Of a stretch of DNA of 64,000 nt, positions 9,213 to 17,427 are shown in pieces. A program made the translations under genes and the position numbers. The notes beneath the pieces were generated by a model. The model ran no database searches. It was not told the DNA's origin and saw only the letters and a program-made list of their open reading frames with translations. How positions within the stretch are numbered: position 1 is the first letter of the stretch; each line of letters opens with the position of its first letter. This DNA is from Sporomusa ovata DSM 2662. GTDB taxonomy: Bacteria; Bacillota; Negativicutes; Sporomusales; Sporomusaceae. Where the stretch lies: NCBI RefSeq assembly GCF_000445445.1, contig NZ_ASXP01000002.1:868001-932000 (forward strand), written 5' to 3'.

Positions 9213-10957
9213 CGTACCCGGTATAGGTAAATTTCCCAGACTGACCAGTCTTCACTAAAATGCTGTAAAAACTCAAGACCACTTTCTTGATAGTTTGTTA
9301 TTTCGGCGGCGGATAAGATATATTCGCCGCCTAGCTTTTTAAAAGCCTGACTATCCAGCTCCAGATGATTGAGCTTTAATTGATAAGACTTTCGTATCTC
9401 ATAGTATTCAAGCTCAGCGGGAAAGAGATAGCAGGTTATACCCCAGTAATCAAAATACTTTTGCCAAAACTGGTTTTTGTCTAATTCTTTGGCCATAATC
9501 TGGCGGAAGGCGTGTTTATAAGCAAGCGGGTAAATATTGAGCCGTCCGTCAAGGGTATAGAAGCCATGATATTGGGTTATAGCCGGATAAATGCCGATAG
9601 TCGCCACACGGTAGTCCTCTTTCGGACGGCCAATGTAGGTGTCTATTTTTTTAAATAGGCTGTCAGCAAAAAATTCGCCATAGCTAATGTTTTCGTAAAG
9701 CCAACCGTTTTCGATCACTGAGATGCCGGTTTGCTTTTTTAACACTAAGTCATACTCAATATTATTGCCAAACAGAAACCCAAGTTGCAAAGTAATCAGG
9801 AGAACTGCCAGTAGTTTGCCAATATAGCGGATATTATCGATAACCGCCAGGCATAAAGCAAAGATGGTATACCATAACAGCGGGTGCAGCCAATGAAAGC
9901 GCTGAATTTGGAATGAATTTAAAAAGCTGTTGCCTGCTACCGCTGAAATAAAAAATTCTGAATAGCGAAATCCATAAAAAATCGATATACTGACTGCGAG
10001 TGTCAGTAACAGCAGTATACCTTTATATTCACGTTTTTGACGCCAGCCGGTAAGAAGCGCCAGCGGCACAGCGATACCCAGAATGTATTTATGCAGGCTG
10101 ACGGCATGATATTGGCCATTAACCAGATTTTCTACAATAAGTGCTTGTACGCCGTGCCAGTCCAGTGCCTGTCCTAAGAGCAAACGGTTAATTTCCTCGC
10201 GGCTGGATAGGAACCCTGAGCTAAAAAAGGCATTATAAATCAGCCATATTTCTGTTATAACATACGAACCGGCTAATAGGGTGATCGCTCCCCAAAATTT
10301 CAGGCGCAGTTTGCGGTGGCGCCAGTAATCATAGAGAGCGGCCAGTCCAAGAGCTGCCAAAATAAAGACACCGGCAAGTGGTAACGATGAATACAAGGCA
10401 AAAATAATAATAATGAAGACACTACCTATTATTTTTCTATCATAATAGGCATTAAGCATAGCATAGAATAGTAAAGGCTGTCCGGCGATTGACAGGCCAT
10501 AGACTGTATAGAAAGGGAGGGTAGCGAACGAAGCGGCGCCGGCCCAAGCCAGCCAACGTTGATGGTTAGCCGGTAGAACATAGTGCTTAAGCAAAAGATA
10601 CATGCCAATGAAAGCAGTAAGATGAACAAGTAAGAGATTGATCAGGTAAGCGCGGAAAGGAGGCAGGATAAGATAGAGCCAGGTAATTACATTAAACCCG
10701 CTGGGCAGACAATTGCGGGGCAGTTCTCCCAGCATTTGATTGATGGTTCCGGTCAGTGCAAATACCTTACCGCTTTTGACAAGCACTATCCAAGCGGTAA
10801 TCCAGTCTAGGTTATCATTAATGGTAAAATGGGCATTTTGCCGTAAAACAACAAATGGTGCTACATAAGCAACTACCAGAATAGAAAAAAACAAAGCCGA
10901 TTTATGGCTGGTAAGCCAGGGTAACAGCTTGCGTAGTAATTGTAATTTGTTTTGCAT
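9209..10957 (-). CDS. Large polytopic membrane protein, DUF6044/YkoS-like
   Basis: 582 residues. About 10-12 hydrophobic helices fill the first 400 residues, followed by a soluble domain of about 180 residues rich in Tyr and aromatic residues. An early acidic loop (TINDNLDWITAW, about residues 46-57) between the first two helices resembles the position of the catalytic acid in GT-C-type glycosyltransferases and YfhO-like proteins. I therefore infer an envelope or glycan-transfer role, with no direct proof. ATG at 10957 follows GAGGT; a TTG 15 bases upstream is less likely. It is convergent with the sppA operon and divergent from spo0F. Confidence 0.6.
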   Translation of the reverse strand: MQNKLQLLRKLLPWLTSHKSALFFSILVVAYVAPFVVLRQNAHFTINDNLDWITAWIVLVKSGKVFALTGTINQMLGELPRNCLPSGFNVITWLYLILPPFRAYLINLLLVHLTAFIGMYLLLKHYVLPANHQRWLAWAGAASFATLPFYTVYGLSIAGQPLLFYAMLNAYYDRKIIGSVFIIIIFALYSSLPLAGVFILAALGLAALYDYWRHRKLRLKFWGAITLLAGSYVITEIWLIYNAFFSSGFLSSREEINRLLLGQALDWHGVQALIVENLVNGQYHAVSLHKYILGIAVPLALLTGWRQKREYKGILLLLTLAVSISIFYGFRYSEFFISAVAGNSFLNSFQIQRFHWLHPLLWYTIFALCLAVIDNIRYIGKLLAVLLITLQLGFLFGNNIEYDLVLKKQTGISVIENGWLYENISYGEFFADSLFKKIDTYIGRPKEDYRVATIGIYPAITQYHGFYTLDGRLNIYPLAYKHAFRQIMAKELDKNQFWQKYFDYWGITCYLFPAELEYYEIRKSYQLKLNHLELDSQAFKKLGGEYILSAAEITNYQESGLEFLQHFSEDWSVWEIYLYRVR

Positions 10958-11073
10958 ATAGCTACCTCGCAAATTGATTTCACTACAAAGTTTAGCACAA
11001 TTTTGCTGAATTTAAAATTATTTCACAGAAATTAGAAAAAACAAAATAAATTTCCTATTTTTACCATGGATTA

Positions 11074-11100
11074 GCAGGATATTTTCAATTGACTACGAAT
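11074..11100 (+). promoter_or_regulatory. Candidate SigH promoter of spo0F
   Basis: GCAGGATAT at 11074-11082, an 11-bp gap, then TACGAAT ending at 11100. This fits the SigH pattern RNAGGAWWW-N11/12-RNNGAATWW except for the outer positions. Bacillus spo0F is SigH-dependent. A CGTCAAA near 11136 is one base from a 0A-box-like TGTCAAA. Confidence 0.5.
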
Positions 11101-11166
11101 AGGTATAAATTAGGAAACAATAAATTTAAATTTTCCGTCAAAACTGCGAGAAAGTAAGGTGGTTAC

Positions 11167-11571
11167 ATGAGTAATTCCCAAGCAACCATTCTGGTAATTG
11201 ACGACCAACCTGGGATTCGGAGATTGCTGACTGAGGTTCTCCAGGACGAGGGTTATCAAGTGATTACAGCCACTAATGGCTACGAGGGTATACAGGATGC
11301 ACAGAATACTAATCCCAATGTTATTTTAATGGATATGAAGATGCCTGGCATGGATGGTATTACGGCGCTAAAAGAGCTGAAACGCCAGGGGCAGGGGGAT
11401 CAGGTTATTATGATGACAGCGTATGGTGAGTTAGACATGGTAAATGAGGCCCGGGAGATTGGTATGCGTGATTATATCACCAAACCATTTGACATTATGT
11501 CCCTATGCCAGATTATTCACGACAATATTAATACTAGCTTTGGCGAAACTCGTCGGTGTATGATTGGCTGA
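11167..11571 (+). CDS. spo0F: Sporulation phosphorelay response regulator Spo0F
   Basis: 134 residues, a stand-alone receiver domain with no output domain. The acidic pocket is Asp12-Asp13, the phospho-acceptor Asp56 (LMDMKMPGMDG), with Thr84 and Lys106 (YITKPFD). Spo0F receives phosphate from sporulation kinases and passes it on toward Spo0A. Some Clostridia lack Spo0F and phosphorylate Spo0A directly, so its presence suggests a phosphorelay. Its position upstream of fsa and glpX agrees with Bacillus gene order. A hairpin follows. Confidence 0.85.
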   Translation: MSNSQATILVIDDQPGIRRLLTEVLQDEGYQVITATNGYEGIQDAQNTNPNVILMDMKMPGMDGITALKELKRQGQGDQVIMMTAYGELDMVNEAREIGMRDYITKPFDIMSLCQIIHDNINTSFGETRRCMIG

Positions 11572-11583
11572 AATAAACGGTAG

Positions 11584-11614
11584 ATAACCCCGGGGCACAG
11601 CTACCCGGGGTTAT
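11584..11614 (+). terminator. GC-rich hairpin after spo0F
   Basis: An 11-bp perfect stem at 11584-11594/11604-11614 with a 9-base loop. There is no strong T tract, so termination efficiency is uncertain. Confidence 0.6.
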
Positions 11615-11715
11615 TGCTGGTCACTCACTTTTCACCTGATGTTGCTAAGTTGTAGTAAGTAGGCAGGATTTTTACCGTAGGTGGCGAAATACAGGAAGCA
11701 AAGGGGGGATATCCA

Positions 11716-12351
11716 ATGGTCATTAGCGCTGTCTCTACATTGGCGTTGTATTGTCCGCGATGTGGCAAAATTGAACTTCATAATGTCTCAAGGTTTGCGA
11801 TCAATAATGCTGCATGTCAACTTGTTTGCAGCTGCGGTCAGGTACAAGGGGCTATATCTAGTTCGGGACGGCGTCAATATCTCCTTGATATTCCTTGCGT
11901 AGTATGCGAAACCAATCACCTGATTTTCCTTGATAGTAACTTGTTTCGCCAGCCGAAAGTAAGTAAGATATATTGCGATCAGACAAATCTTGAACTGGGC
12001 TTTATTGGTAAAACGGAAGCGATTATTGCGACTATTGCCAAACATAAGCAAGAGGTTGCCAGCTTAGCCAGTGAGATGGCGGGGCAATCAGACGGATCAG
12101 GAATTGAAAATTCGCAAATTTTGCTGGAAATTTTAAACAAAATTCATGATATTGCGGAGCAGGGCGGGGTATACTGCTCTTGTGGTAATACCGATGTTGA
12201 TGTTGATGTGCTTGTCGACGCGGTTGAGCTGTCATGCCCTCAGTGCGAAGGTAGACTGCTGATTTCAGCCAAGGATGAACAAGCTTTAGCGAGACTATCA
12301 GCTATGGAGGTTCTGGAAATAGCGCCTCTCAGGCGTACCAGCCGTAAATGA
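11716..12351 (+). CDS. Conserved cysteine-rich (zinc-ribbon-like) protein, unknown function
   Basis: 211 residues, not recognised beyond its motifs. CxxC or CxC knuckles occur at about residues 13-16 (YCPRCGK), 34-40 (CQLVCSCG), 60-63, 155-157 (YCSCGN) and near 175-178 (SCPQCEG). This suggests two zinc-ribbon-like modules flanking a helical middle. It has no signal peptide or membrane segment. GGGGGGAT precedes the ATG. It lies between spo0F and fsa in the same direction, with a hairpin separating it from spo0F. Confidence 0.65.
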   Translation: MVISAVSTLALYCPRCGKIELHNVSRFAINNAACQLVCSCGQVQGAISSSGRRQYLLDIPCVVCETNHLIFLDSNLFRQPKVSKIYCDQTNLELGFIGKTEAIIATIAKHKQEVASLASEMAGQSDGSGIENSQILLEILNKIHDIAEQGGVYCSCGNTDVDVDVLVDAVELSCPQCEGRLLISAKDEQALARLSAMEVLEIAPLRRTSRK

Positions 12352-12400
12352 ATAGGGTCGCTACTATAGACAATAATGAGAAAAGGTGAGTGAGTTACCT

Positions 12401-13045
12401 GTGAAATTTTTTCTCGATACAGCTAATATTGGCGAAATCAAGGAAATTTTACCAATGGGTGTTGTGGCCGGAGTAACTACCAATCCGTCACTTATTGCCA
12501 AGGAAAAACAGGATATCAAGGAAGTAATCAGGGAGATTGCCTCATTAATACCGGGGCCGGTAAGTGCGGAGGTTATCAGTACCGAGTTTGAAAAGATGCT
12601 GCCGGAAGCGCGTGAATTAGCCAAACTTGGCGATAATGTGGTAATCAAAGTGCCGGTAACGATTGATGGCTTAAAAACAGCCAGCGCCTTGGCTGCAGAG
12701 GGCATTAGCACTAATGTTACGTTGATTTTTTCTGCCAATCAGGCGCTATTGGCCGCGCGGGCAGGAGCAGCTTTTGTCAGTCCTTTTGTTGGCCGGCTTG
12801 ATGATATTAGTCAGGACGGTATTGCTCTTATTAAGGATACGGCTGATATTTTTGCCATTCATGGTATTGAGACCGAAATTATTGCTGCCAGTATCCGTCA
12901 TCCCTTGCATGTTACCCAGGCGGCTCTGGCTGGAGCGCATATTGCCACTGTTCCCGCCAAGGTATTGAAGTCACTGTTATATCATCCGCTAACAGATGCG
13001 GGTATTAGACGTTTTCTTGAAGATTGGCAAAAAGCTAATAGGTAA
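12401..13045 (+). CDS. fsa: Fructose-6-phosphate aldolase / transaldolase-like (TalC/Fsa)
   Basis: 214 residues, the size of the small decameric transaldolase/FSA group. It begins VKFFLDTANIGEI, contains GVTTNPSLIAKE and the Schiff-base Lys83 in VVIKVPVT, then TNVTLIFSANQALLAARAGA and SPFVGRLDD. The reaction is either transaldolase of the pentose phosphate pathway or reversible F6P aldol cleavage; sequence alone does not decide. GTG at 12401 is chosen because family members start M-K-F-F and AGGTGA lies 11 bases upstream. An in-frame GTG at 12386 has no good site. Confidence 0.92.
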   Translation: MKFFLDTANIGEIKEILPMGVVAGVTTNPSLIAKEKQDIKEVIREIASLIPGPVSAEVISTEFEKMLPEARELAKLGDNVVIKVPVTIDGLKTASALAAEGISTNVTLIFSANQALLAARAGAAFVSPFVGRLDDISQDGIALIKDTADIFAIHGIETEIIAASIRHPLHVTQAALAGAHIATVPAKVLKSLLYHPLTDAGIRRFLEDWQKANR

Positions 13046-13072
13046 GATAACATAGGAGTAGCGTAACAAGCA

Positions 13073-13111
13073 ATCTCAATATTGAGATATGCTGGCCGGG
13101 CAGGTGCCCGG
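13073..13111. repeat. Two short palindromes between fsa and glpX
   Basis: A perfect 16-bp palindrome at 13073-13088 (ATCTCAAT and its complement) is followed by a 6-bp GC stem at 13096-13101/13106-13111, then TATAAT at 13112. It could be an operator or an mRNA-processing site; no match to a known family. Confidence 0.4.
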
Positions 13112-13146
13112 TATAATTGTTTCTAGAATTAAGGAGATGTAGCATT

Positions 13147-14112
13147 ATGGAACGTGAATTGGCATTAGAATTTGTCCGGGTTACCGAGTCTGCCGCAGTT
13201 GCCTGTGGCCGGTGGATGGGACGTGGTGATAAAATTGCCGCTGACCAGGCGGCTGTGGATGCTATGCGTGCTGCTTTTGATATCGTTAGCATTAGTGGAA
13301 AGGTGGTTATCGGCGAAGGTGAGATGGATGAGGCGCCGATGCTGTATATTGGTGAAGAAGTAGGACATGGTGGTCCGGCAGTGGACATTGCCGTTGATCC
13401 GTTGGAAGGCACTAACTTAGTAGCTAAAGGTTTGCCAGGCGCTATTGCTGTTTTGGCGATCGCCCCGCGCGGCCACCTGTTGCATGCGCCGGACATGTAT
13501 ATGGATAAGATTGCTGTTGGGCCGATGGCCAAAGGTAAAATAGACATTAATGCGCCGGTGACAGAAAATCTTAAAGCCGTTGCCGCTGCGCTTAACCGCT
13601 CGGTCAAAGACGTAACAGTGGTTATTCTTGACCGTCCGCGGCATGCTGCTATTATTAAAGAAGCTCGTGATGCCGGGGCGAGGATTAAGCTGATTACTGA
13701 TGGTGATGTCTCCCCGGCGATCAATGCTGCTATTGAGGGTACAGGCGTACATATGCTTTTGGGAATCGGCGGTGCTCCTGAGGGTGTATTGGCTGCTGCT
13801 GCTGTTAAATGCCTGGGCGGCGACATGCAAGGCAGATTATGGCCGGAAGGTGATGCTGATATTAAGCGGGCAAAAGCTATGGGAATTACTGATATAAATA
13901 AGGTATTTACCTTAGATGAACTGGTTCAGGGGGATGATGTGATTTTTGCAGCAACAGCCATCACCCAGGGCGATCTTTTAAACGGAGTGCGTTACTTTGG
14001 CGGTGGTGCCCGTACTCATTCACTGGTAATGCGCGGCACGACAGGTACTGTCCGGTTTGTTGACGCTATTCATAAGTTTGATAAAAAACCCATGCTCATT
14101 AAGCGGGTATAG
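13147..14112 (+). CDS. glpX: Class II fructose-1,6-bisphosphatase
   Basis: 321 residues. It hydrolyses fructose-1,6-bisphosphate to fructose-6-phosphate in gluconeogenesis. The metal-site motifs are GEGEMDEAPMLYIGEE and DIAVDPLEGTNLVAKG, followed by the conserved RHAAIIKEARDAGARI and GGAPEGVLAAAA. ATG at 13147 follows AAGGAGATG; an upstream in-frame TTG lacks a site. Its position after fsa matches the Bacillus spo0F-region order (tal, glpX, rho). Confidence 0.96.
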   Translation: MERELALEFVRVTESAAVACGRWMGRGDKIAADQAAVDAMRAAFDIVSISGKVVIGEGEMDEAPMLYIGEEVGHGGPAVDIAVDPLEGTNLVAKGLPGAIAVLAIAPRGHLLHAPDMYMDKIAVGPMAKGKIDINAPVTENLKAVAAALNRSVKDVTVVILDRPRHAAIIKEARDAGARIKLITDGDVSPAINAAIEGTGVHMLLGIGGAPEGVLAAAAVKCLGGDMQGRLWPEGDADIKRAKAMGITDINKVFTLDELVQGDDVIFAATAITQGDLLNGVRYFGGGARTHSLVMRGTTGTVRFVDAIHKFDKKPMLIKRV

Positions 14113-14123
14113 TATTGTAAAAA

Positions 14124-14200
14124 CCGAGATTGCTTCACTGCACTTGCAATGACCCTAAGATTCAGGAGTTATTGCAAAGAGGGCGACGAAGCAATCTCGG
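14124..14200. repeat. Dispersed palindromic repeat, GCAATGAC type, copy 1
   Basis: Perfect 13-bp outer arms (CCGAGATTGCTTC at 14124-14136 and its complement at 14188-14200) enclose an internal TTGCAATGACC and an imperfect partner. Related elements lie at 25945 and 27669. It follows glpX directly and may serve as its terminator. Confidence 0.7.
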
Positions 14201-14206
14201 CTTTGT

Positions 14207-14350
14207 TTATAAGATAAGAAAGTATAAGTTTTTTTAACCGCAGAGACACAGAGTACGCAGAGGGAATGTTCTCGACATACATCTCCCTCTGCGCTCTCTG
14301 TGTCCTCTGCGGTTAAACATATCCTCAAGGGCGCGGTAGCACTTTTTTAT
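14207..14350. repeat. About 140-bp dispersed repeat (AACCGCAGAG type), copy 1
   Basis: It shares TTATAAGATAAG, AGTATAAGTTTTTT, AACCGCAGAGAC, TACGCAGAGGGAATGTTCT, TACATCTCCC, CTCTGCGCT and TATCCTCAAGGGCGCG, in the same order, with the element at 54914. Arms 14236-14253 and 14296-14314 can fold into a long hairpin. With copy 1 of the other repeat it fills the 400-base gap between glpX and the M23 gene; no coding potential seen there. Confidence 0.8.
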
Positions 14351-14525
14351 TCTTAAGACAGGTCAAGAATTCTGCCTCTCTGAAACAATACACAGATTCT
14401 GGTCAAAAATAATCCAAGTTATGCATATTTTATGGGTTTGTCGCTTATGCTAATACTGGGGATAATGTTGCCGGCTTATTTTACAAGCTGTTAGCCAAAA
14501 TTAGACCAGTAGCGAGGTGATATGT

Positions 14526-15410
14526 ATGCATCTGCCGAAATGCAAGACTAGACAATGGGCTTATTTGGGGGGAATGGCACTCTTGGCCGGTATATGGGCT
14601 TTTCCTGGCGGACCCAAGCCGGTGTTGCAGGAAACTATCAAGGCTCCGTCTGTAACCGAGAATCAGATTATGGAGGCACCAACAGCTATTTCGCCGCCAC
14701 AAGCTATGGCTATCAGTCATTACGTTGTGCAAGCTGGGGATACCTTATCCGGGATAGCTCAGCACTATGGTATTGATGTAGAAACCTTGACGGGAGCAAA
14801 CCCTGCTGTCAGCGAGCTTATTCACCCCGGTGACCAGTTAATTATATTGCCGGCAAAAGGTGTTATTCACCAGGTAAATACCGGGGATACCTTATGGGAT
14901 ATTGCTTATACATATGGTATACAGGTAGATACAATTAAATCGGCCAATGCTAAAACCAGTGACCAGGTAGATGTTGGTGAAAAGCTTTTTATTCCCGGCG
15001 CGCGCTGGGGACGGGCTGACACCGCGGTAGCCCGCGCTTCGGCCAGCCGCTTTATTTGGCCAACCAAAGGTGAAATATCTTCATCGTTTGGCTGGCGGTG
15101 GGGGCGGCTTCATGCGGGGATTGATATTGCTAATGATATAGGCACCTATGTTATGTCTGCAAGGGCTGGCCGGGTGATTTGGGCCGGCTGGCGGGGCGGC
15201 TATGGTTATGCGGTAATGCTTGATCACGGCGGTGGCTATGTAAGTTTATATGGGCATTTGGATGATTACTTTGTTGAGATAGGTCAGTATGTACGGGCTG
15301 GTCAGCGAATTGCCTCTATGGGCAATACCGGCAATTCGACAGGACCGCATCTGCACTTTGAAATTCAAAAAGATGGCCAGCCGGTAGATCCAATTGGATT
15401 TTTGCCGTAA
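14526..15410 (+). CDS. LysM-LysM-M23 peptidoglycan endopeptidase
   Basis: 294 residues. An N-terminal hydrophobic segment (about 10-25) is followed by two LysM domains (YVVQAGDTLSGIAQHYG and HQVNTGDTLWDIAYTYG) and a C-terminal M23 (LytM/lysostaphin-type) domain. The zinc ligands are present: His196 and Asp200 (HAGIDIA) and His275/His277 (HLHFE). It should bind and cut peptidoglycan cross-links outside the membrane. ATG at 14526 has GAGGTGA eight bases upstream; the in-frame GTG at 14517 overlaps that site. A SpoIIQ-like or daughter-cell-separation role is possible but not shown. Confidence 0.9.
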   Translation: MHLPKCKTRQWAYLGGMALLAGIWAFPGGPKPVLQETIKAPSVTENQIMEAPTAISPPQAMAISHYVVQAGDTLSGIAQHYGIDVETLTGANPAVSELIHPGDQLIILPAKGVIHQVNTGDTLWDIAYTYGIQVDTIKSANAKTSDQVDVGEKLFIPGARWGRADTAVARASASRFIWPTKGEISSSFGWRWGRLHAGIDIANDIGTYVMSARAGRVIWAGWRGGYGYAVMLDHGGGYVSLYGHLDDYFVEIGQYVRAGQRIASMGNTGNSTGPHLHFEIQKDGQPVDPIGFLP

Positions 15411-15415
15411 AAATG

Positions 15416-15457
15416 GAGAATGCCACGTCGCATAACGTGGCATTCTCTGTTTTTACT
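15416..15457. terminator. Bidirectional terminator between convergent genes
   Basis: A 13-bp perfect stem at 15416-15428/15435-15447 followed by TGTTTTTACTTTT on the plus strand. It separates the M23 gene from the reverse-strand gene ending at 15459. Confidence 0.85.
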
Positions 15458-15458
15458 T

Positions 15459-16442
15459 TTACGATTTAGCATTTTCGGCAAGTTTTTTTGTAGCTTCCAG
15501 ATGTTGCAAGGTAGCATCATGATAAGGCCACGCAGCATCACTCATGTTTTTATCTGTCTTGGTCACAGTCATATAATTACTGGCTGTATCAGTGTGGGTA
15601 AGAAACCACTTTTTTCCTATCTTTTCAAAGGTTAGATCGGTTTTACTTAGGCTGCTGCCGAACTTGCCGGGGGTGGCGGCGGCAACGCTAAATTTGGCAT
15701 GAGTGGCGGCGTCAATGCCGTTGATTTGTAAGCCGTCATTTTTGACAACTATGATAGCATCAACCTTATTGCCGATTTTTTGAGTGACAGCGTCAATGGC
15801 TGCTTCAGGGTCTGTAAATTTGAGACCGGTATACCCGGCGGTGGTATCGGGACTGATAGACGAGGCGCCGATAATGCCAATACGGATTATTTCTTTCTTT
15901 TTGTCTTTGCCAACATTAATTTCTTTAATAATGTAGGGTTTAATGGCTGCCAGGGCTTTATCTGAGGTCTGGGTATTGGCTGACAATAACGGGAATCTGG
16001 CTAGCGGCAGTACTTTTGTTAAGTAGGCCGGGCCATAGGCAAGCTCGCCTGGACCAAGCACTACGGCATCATAACCAAGATAGTTATACATGGCGAACAT
16101 TGGATTAGGAAGCTTAGATGGTGTAGTCGCGAAGTAGTCGGTTAAGGCAGAGCCTGAAAGCATGTTGCCTCCATCAACCAAGATGGTATAAGGATTACTC
16201 TGGCGTTGCTCTTTTACTAGACTTGAAACTCTTACCAGACCAAATTCAGCTACTCTGGGGAATTTATAATCCCAGTCAATAATATGGCCGTTCACCCTGG
16301 CTGTGGCCAGTAGCGTGATTTTAACCGGCGCTGGCGGTAGTTCAGGTTGTTTTGCTTTTGCCAGTGCCAGGACTGGCAGACACAAGATAACGATTAGCGC
16401 CAATGTTGCTAGGCGCATAAATGATTTGCAAGATTTCTGCAA
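15459..16442 (-). CDS. Exported CpdB/5'-nucleotidase-like metallophosphatase domain with lost metal ligands
   Basis: 327 residues with a signal peptide (about 9-29). The fold-level match is to the metallophosphatase half of CpdB-type 2',3'-cyclic phosphodiesterase/5'-nucleotidases: ITLLATARVNGHIIDWDY, EFGLVRVSSLVKE, TILVDGGNMLSGS, NYLGYDAVVLGPGELAYG, FPLLSANT. In active members these read TDLHGN, DNGD and GNHE. Here Asp and His of the first motif, Asp of the second and Asn-His of the third are all replaced, so a pseudoenzyme is inferred. The C-terminal nucleotide-binding domain is absent. TTG at 16442 is chosen because GGGAGGG lies six bases upstream. Function unknown. Confidence 0.75.
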   Translation of the reverse strand: MQKSCKSFMRLATLALIVILCLPVLALAKAKQPELPPAPVKITLLATARVNGHIIDWDYKFPRVAEFGLVRVSSLVKEQRQSNPYTILVDGGNMLSGSALTDYFATTPSKLPNPMFAMYNYLGYDAVVLGPGELAYGPAYLTKVLPLARFPLLSANTQTSDKALAAIKPYIIKEINVGKDKKKEIIRIGIIGASSISPDTTAGYTGLKFTDPEAAIDAVTQKIGNKVDAIIVVKNDGLQINGIDAATHAKFSVAAATPGKFGSSLSKTDLTFEKIGKKWFLTHTDTASNYMTVTKTDKNMSDAAWPYHDATLQHLEATKKLAENAKS

Positions 16443-16654
16443 GATTATCCCTCCCAATTTACTGGTTTAGTATTTTTTACTAATTTCGCTATGGCAGCAG
16501 TTTTTTCCTGTCACCTATTAACTTTAAAACTTAAAAAATTGAAACAGTCGTTTGTATACACAACTGTTTTTTCGGGGAATAATAAGTATAATCCTGGCGC
16601 CTGTACCTATATGAAAATCTACAGAGTGCATATACGCTGCTGCGAGGAAAAGCC

Positions 16655-17077
16655 ATGGACTATATTATTGCCATCCTTATGGCCGGTTTGAGTTTTTTGC
16701 TTAATCGTTTCTTCCTGCGTTACTTGGGGCCAGTAAGTATTATTAGTGCAGGTCCGGTAGTTGAGGAAGCTGCGAAAACGCTGTTTGCATATTATCTGGG
16801 AGCTGACCTTATTATGGTACATACGGTATTTGGTGTTATAGAAGCTGGCTATGACTGGCAGCAGAAAAGTACAAGTGGGGCAGTTACAGCATCTTTTTTA
16901 AGTATTGCCGGGCATAGTTTGTTTGGTGCAGGTAGTGCCGGCGTTCTCATACTGACCAGTAGTCTGTGGTTGGGGTTAGCTGCCGGTATTGCACTTCATT
17001 TGGCATATAATGTTGCTGTTGTTCGGCTATTAGCGAATAAAACGGTTAACAATTCAGGAGAGAGGGATAAACCATGA
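16655..17077 (+). CDS. Small PrsW/CPBP-like intramembrane protease homologue
   Basis: 140 residues with four or so hydrophobic helices. The motifs of the PrsW/CPBP superfamily appear in order: EEAAK (Glu37-Glu38, Lys41), FGVIEAG (Glu63), GHSLFG (His87) and HLAYN (His115, Asn119). PrsW of Bacillus makes the first cut in anti-sigma factor RsiW. Here the substrate is unknown, and the protein is shorter than typical PrsW. GAGGA precedes the ATG. Its stop overlaps the start of fin by four bases (ATGA), suggesting coupled translation. Confidence 0.65.
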   Translation: MDYIIAILMAGLSFLLNRFFLRYLGPVSIISAGPVVEEAAKTLFAYYLGADLIMVHTVFGVIEAGYDWQQKSTSGAVTASFLSIAGHSLFGAGSAGVLILTSSLWLGLAAGIALHLAYNVAVVRLLANKTVNNSGERDKP

Positions 17078-17325
17078 AAATTTTCTATCATTGTGAATAT
17101 TGCGGAGAACTAATTGATACATTAGAAGTAGAGGCAGTAGATGAAGTTAAGTTTGGTTTTGATTGCTTGACTGACCAGGAACGTCAGGATATAATTAAAA
17201 CTGACATTGCGCAAAATGCGATCTATGTAAAGGCACTGTGTGACAGCTGCATAACCGCTATAGGATTGGATGATGATACCGTTGCGCTAGGTATGTCGGC
17301 CATTAATAAAGGATATATTCACTAG
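17074..17325 (+). CDS. fin: Anti-sigma-F factor Fin homologue
   Basis: 83 residues. The pattern matches Fin (YabK): YHCEYCGELIDTLEVE, FGFDCLTDQERQDII and VKALCDSC. The two CxxC pairs are the zinc ligands in the family. Fin inhibits SigF in the forespore and helps the switch to SigG. Its position just upstream of mfd is the same as in Bacillus, but pth, which usually precedes it, is replaced by the PrsW-like gene. A palindromic terminator separates it from mfd. Confidence 0.85.
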   Translation: MKIFYHCEYCGELIDTLEVEAVDEVKFGFDCLTDQERQDIIKTDIAQNAIYVKALCDSCITAIGLDDDTVALGMSAINKGYIH

Positions 17326-17370
17326 AATAGAGGTTCTTATGGTATTGTATTAGATAAAAAATAAATATGT

Positions 17371-17400
17371 AAGGGCTTTAGCCTAGGCTAAAGCCCTTTT
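17371..17400. terminator. Palindromic terminator between fin and mfd
   Basis: A perfect 28-bp palindrome at 17371-17398 (AAGGGCTTTAGCC, TA, and its complement) ending in TTTT. Confidence 0.85.
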
Positions 17401-17427
17401 GGTACTACCAGGACGGATGGGGTTTTT

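Noticed and set aside
13035..13826. 263-codon open frame on the minus strand
   Set aside because: It lies wholly opposite glpX, has low-complexity Ala/Ser/Pro composition typical of antisense frames, and no ribosome-binding site.
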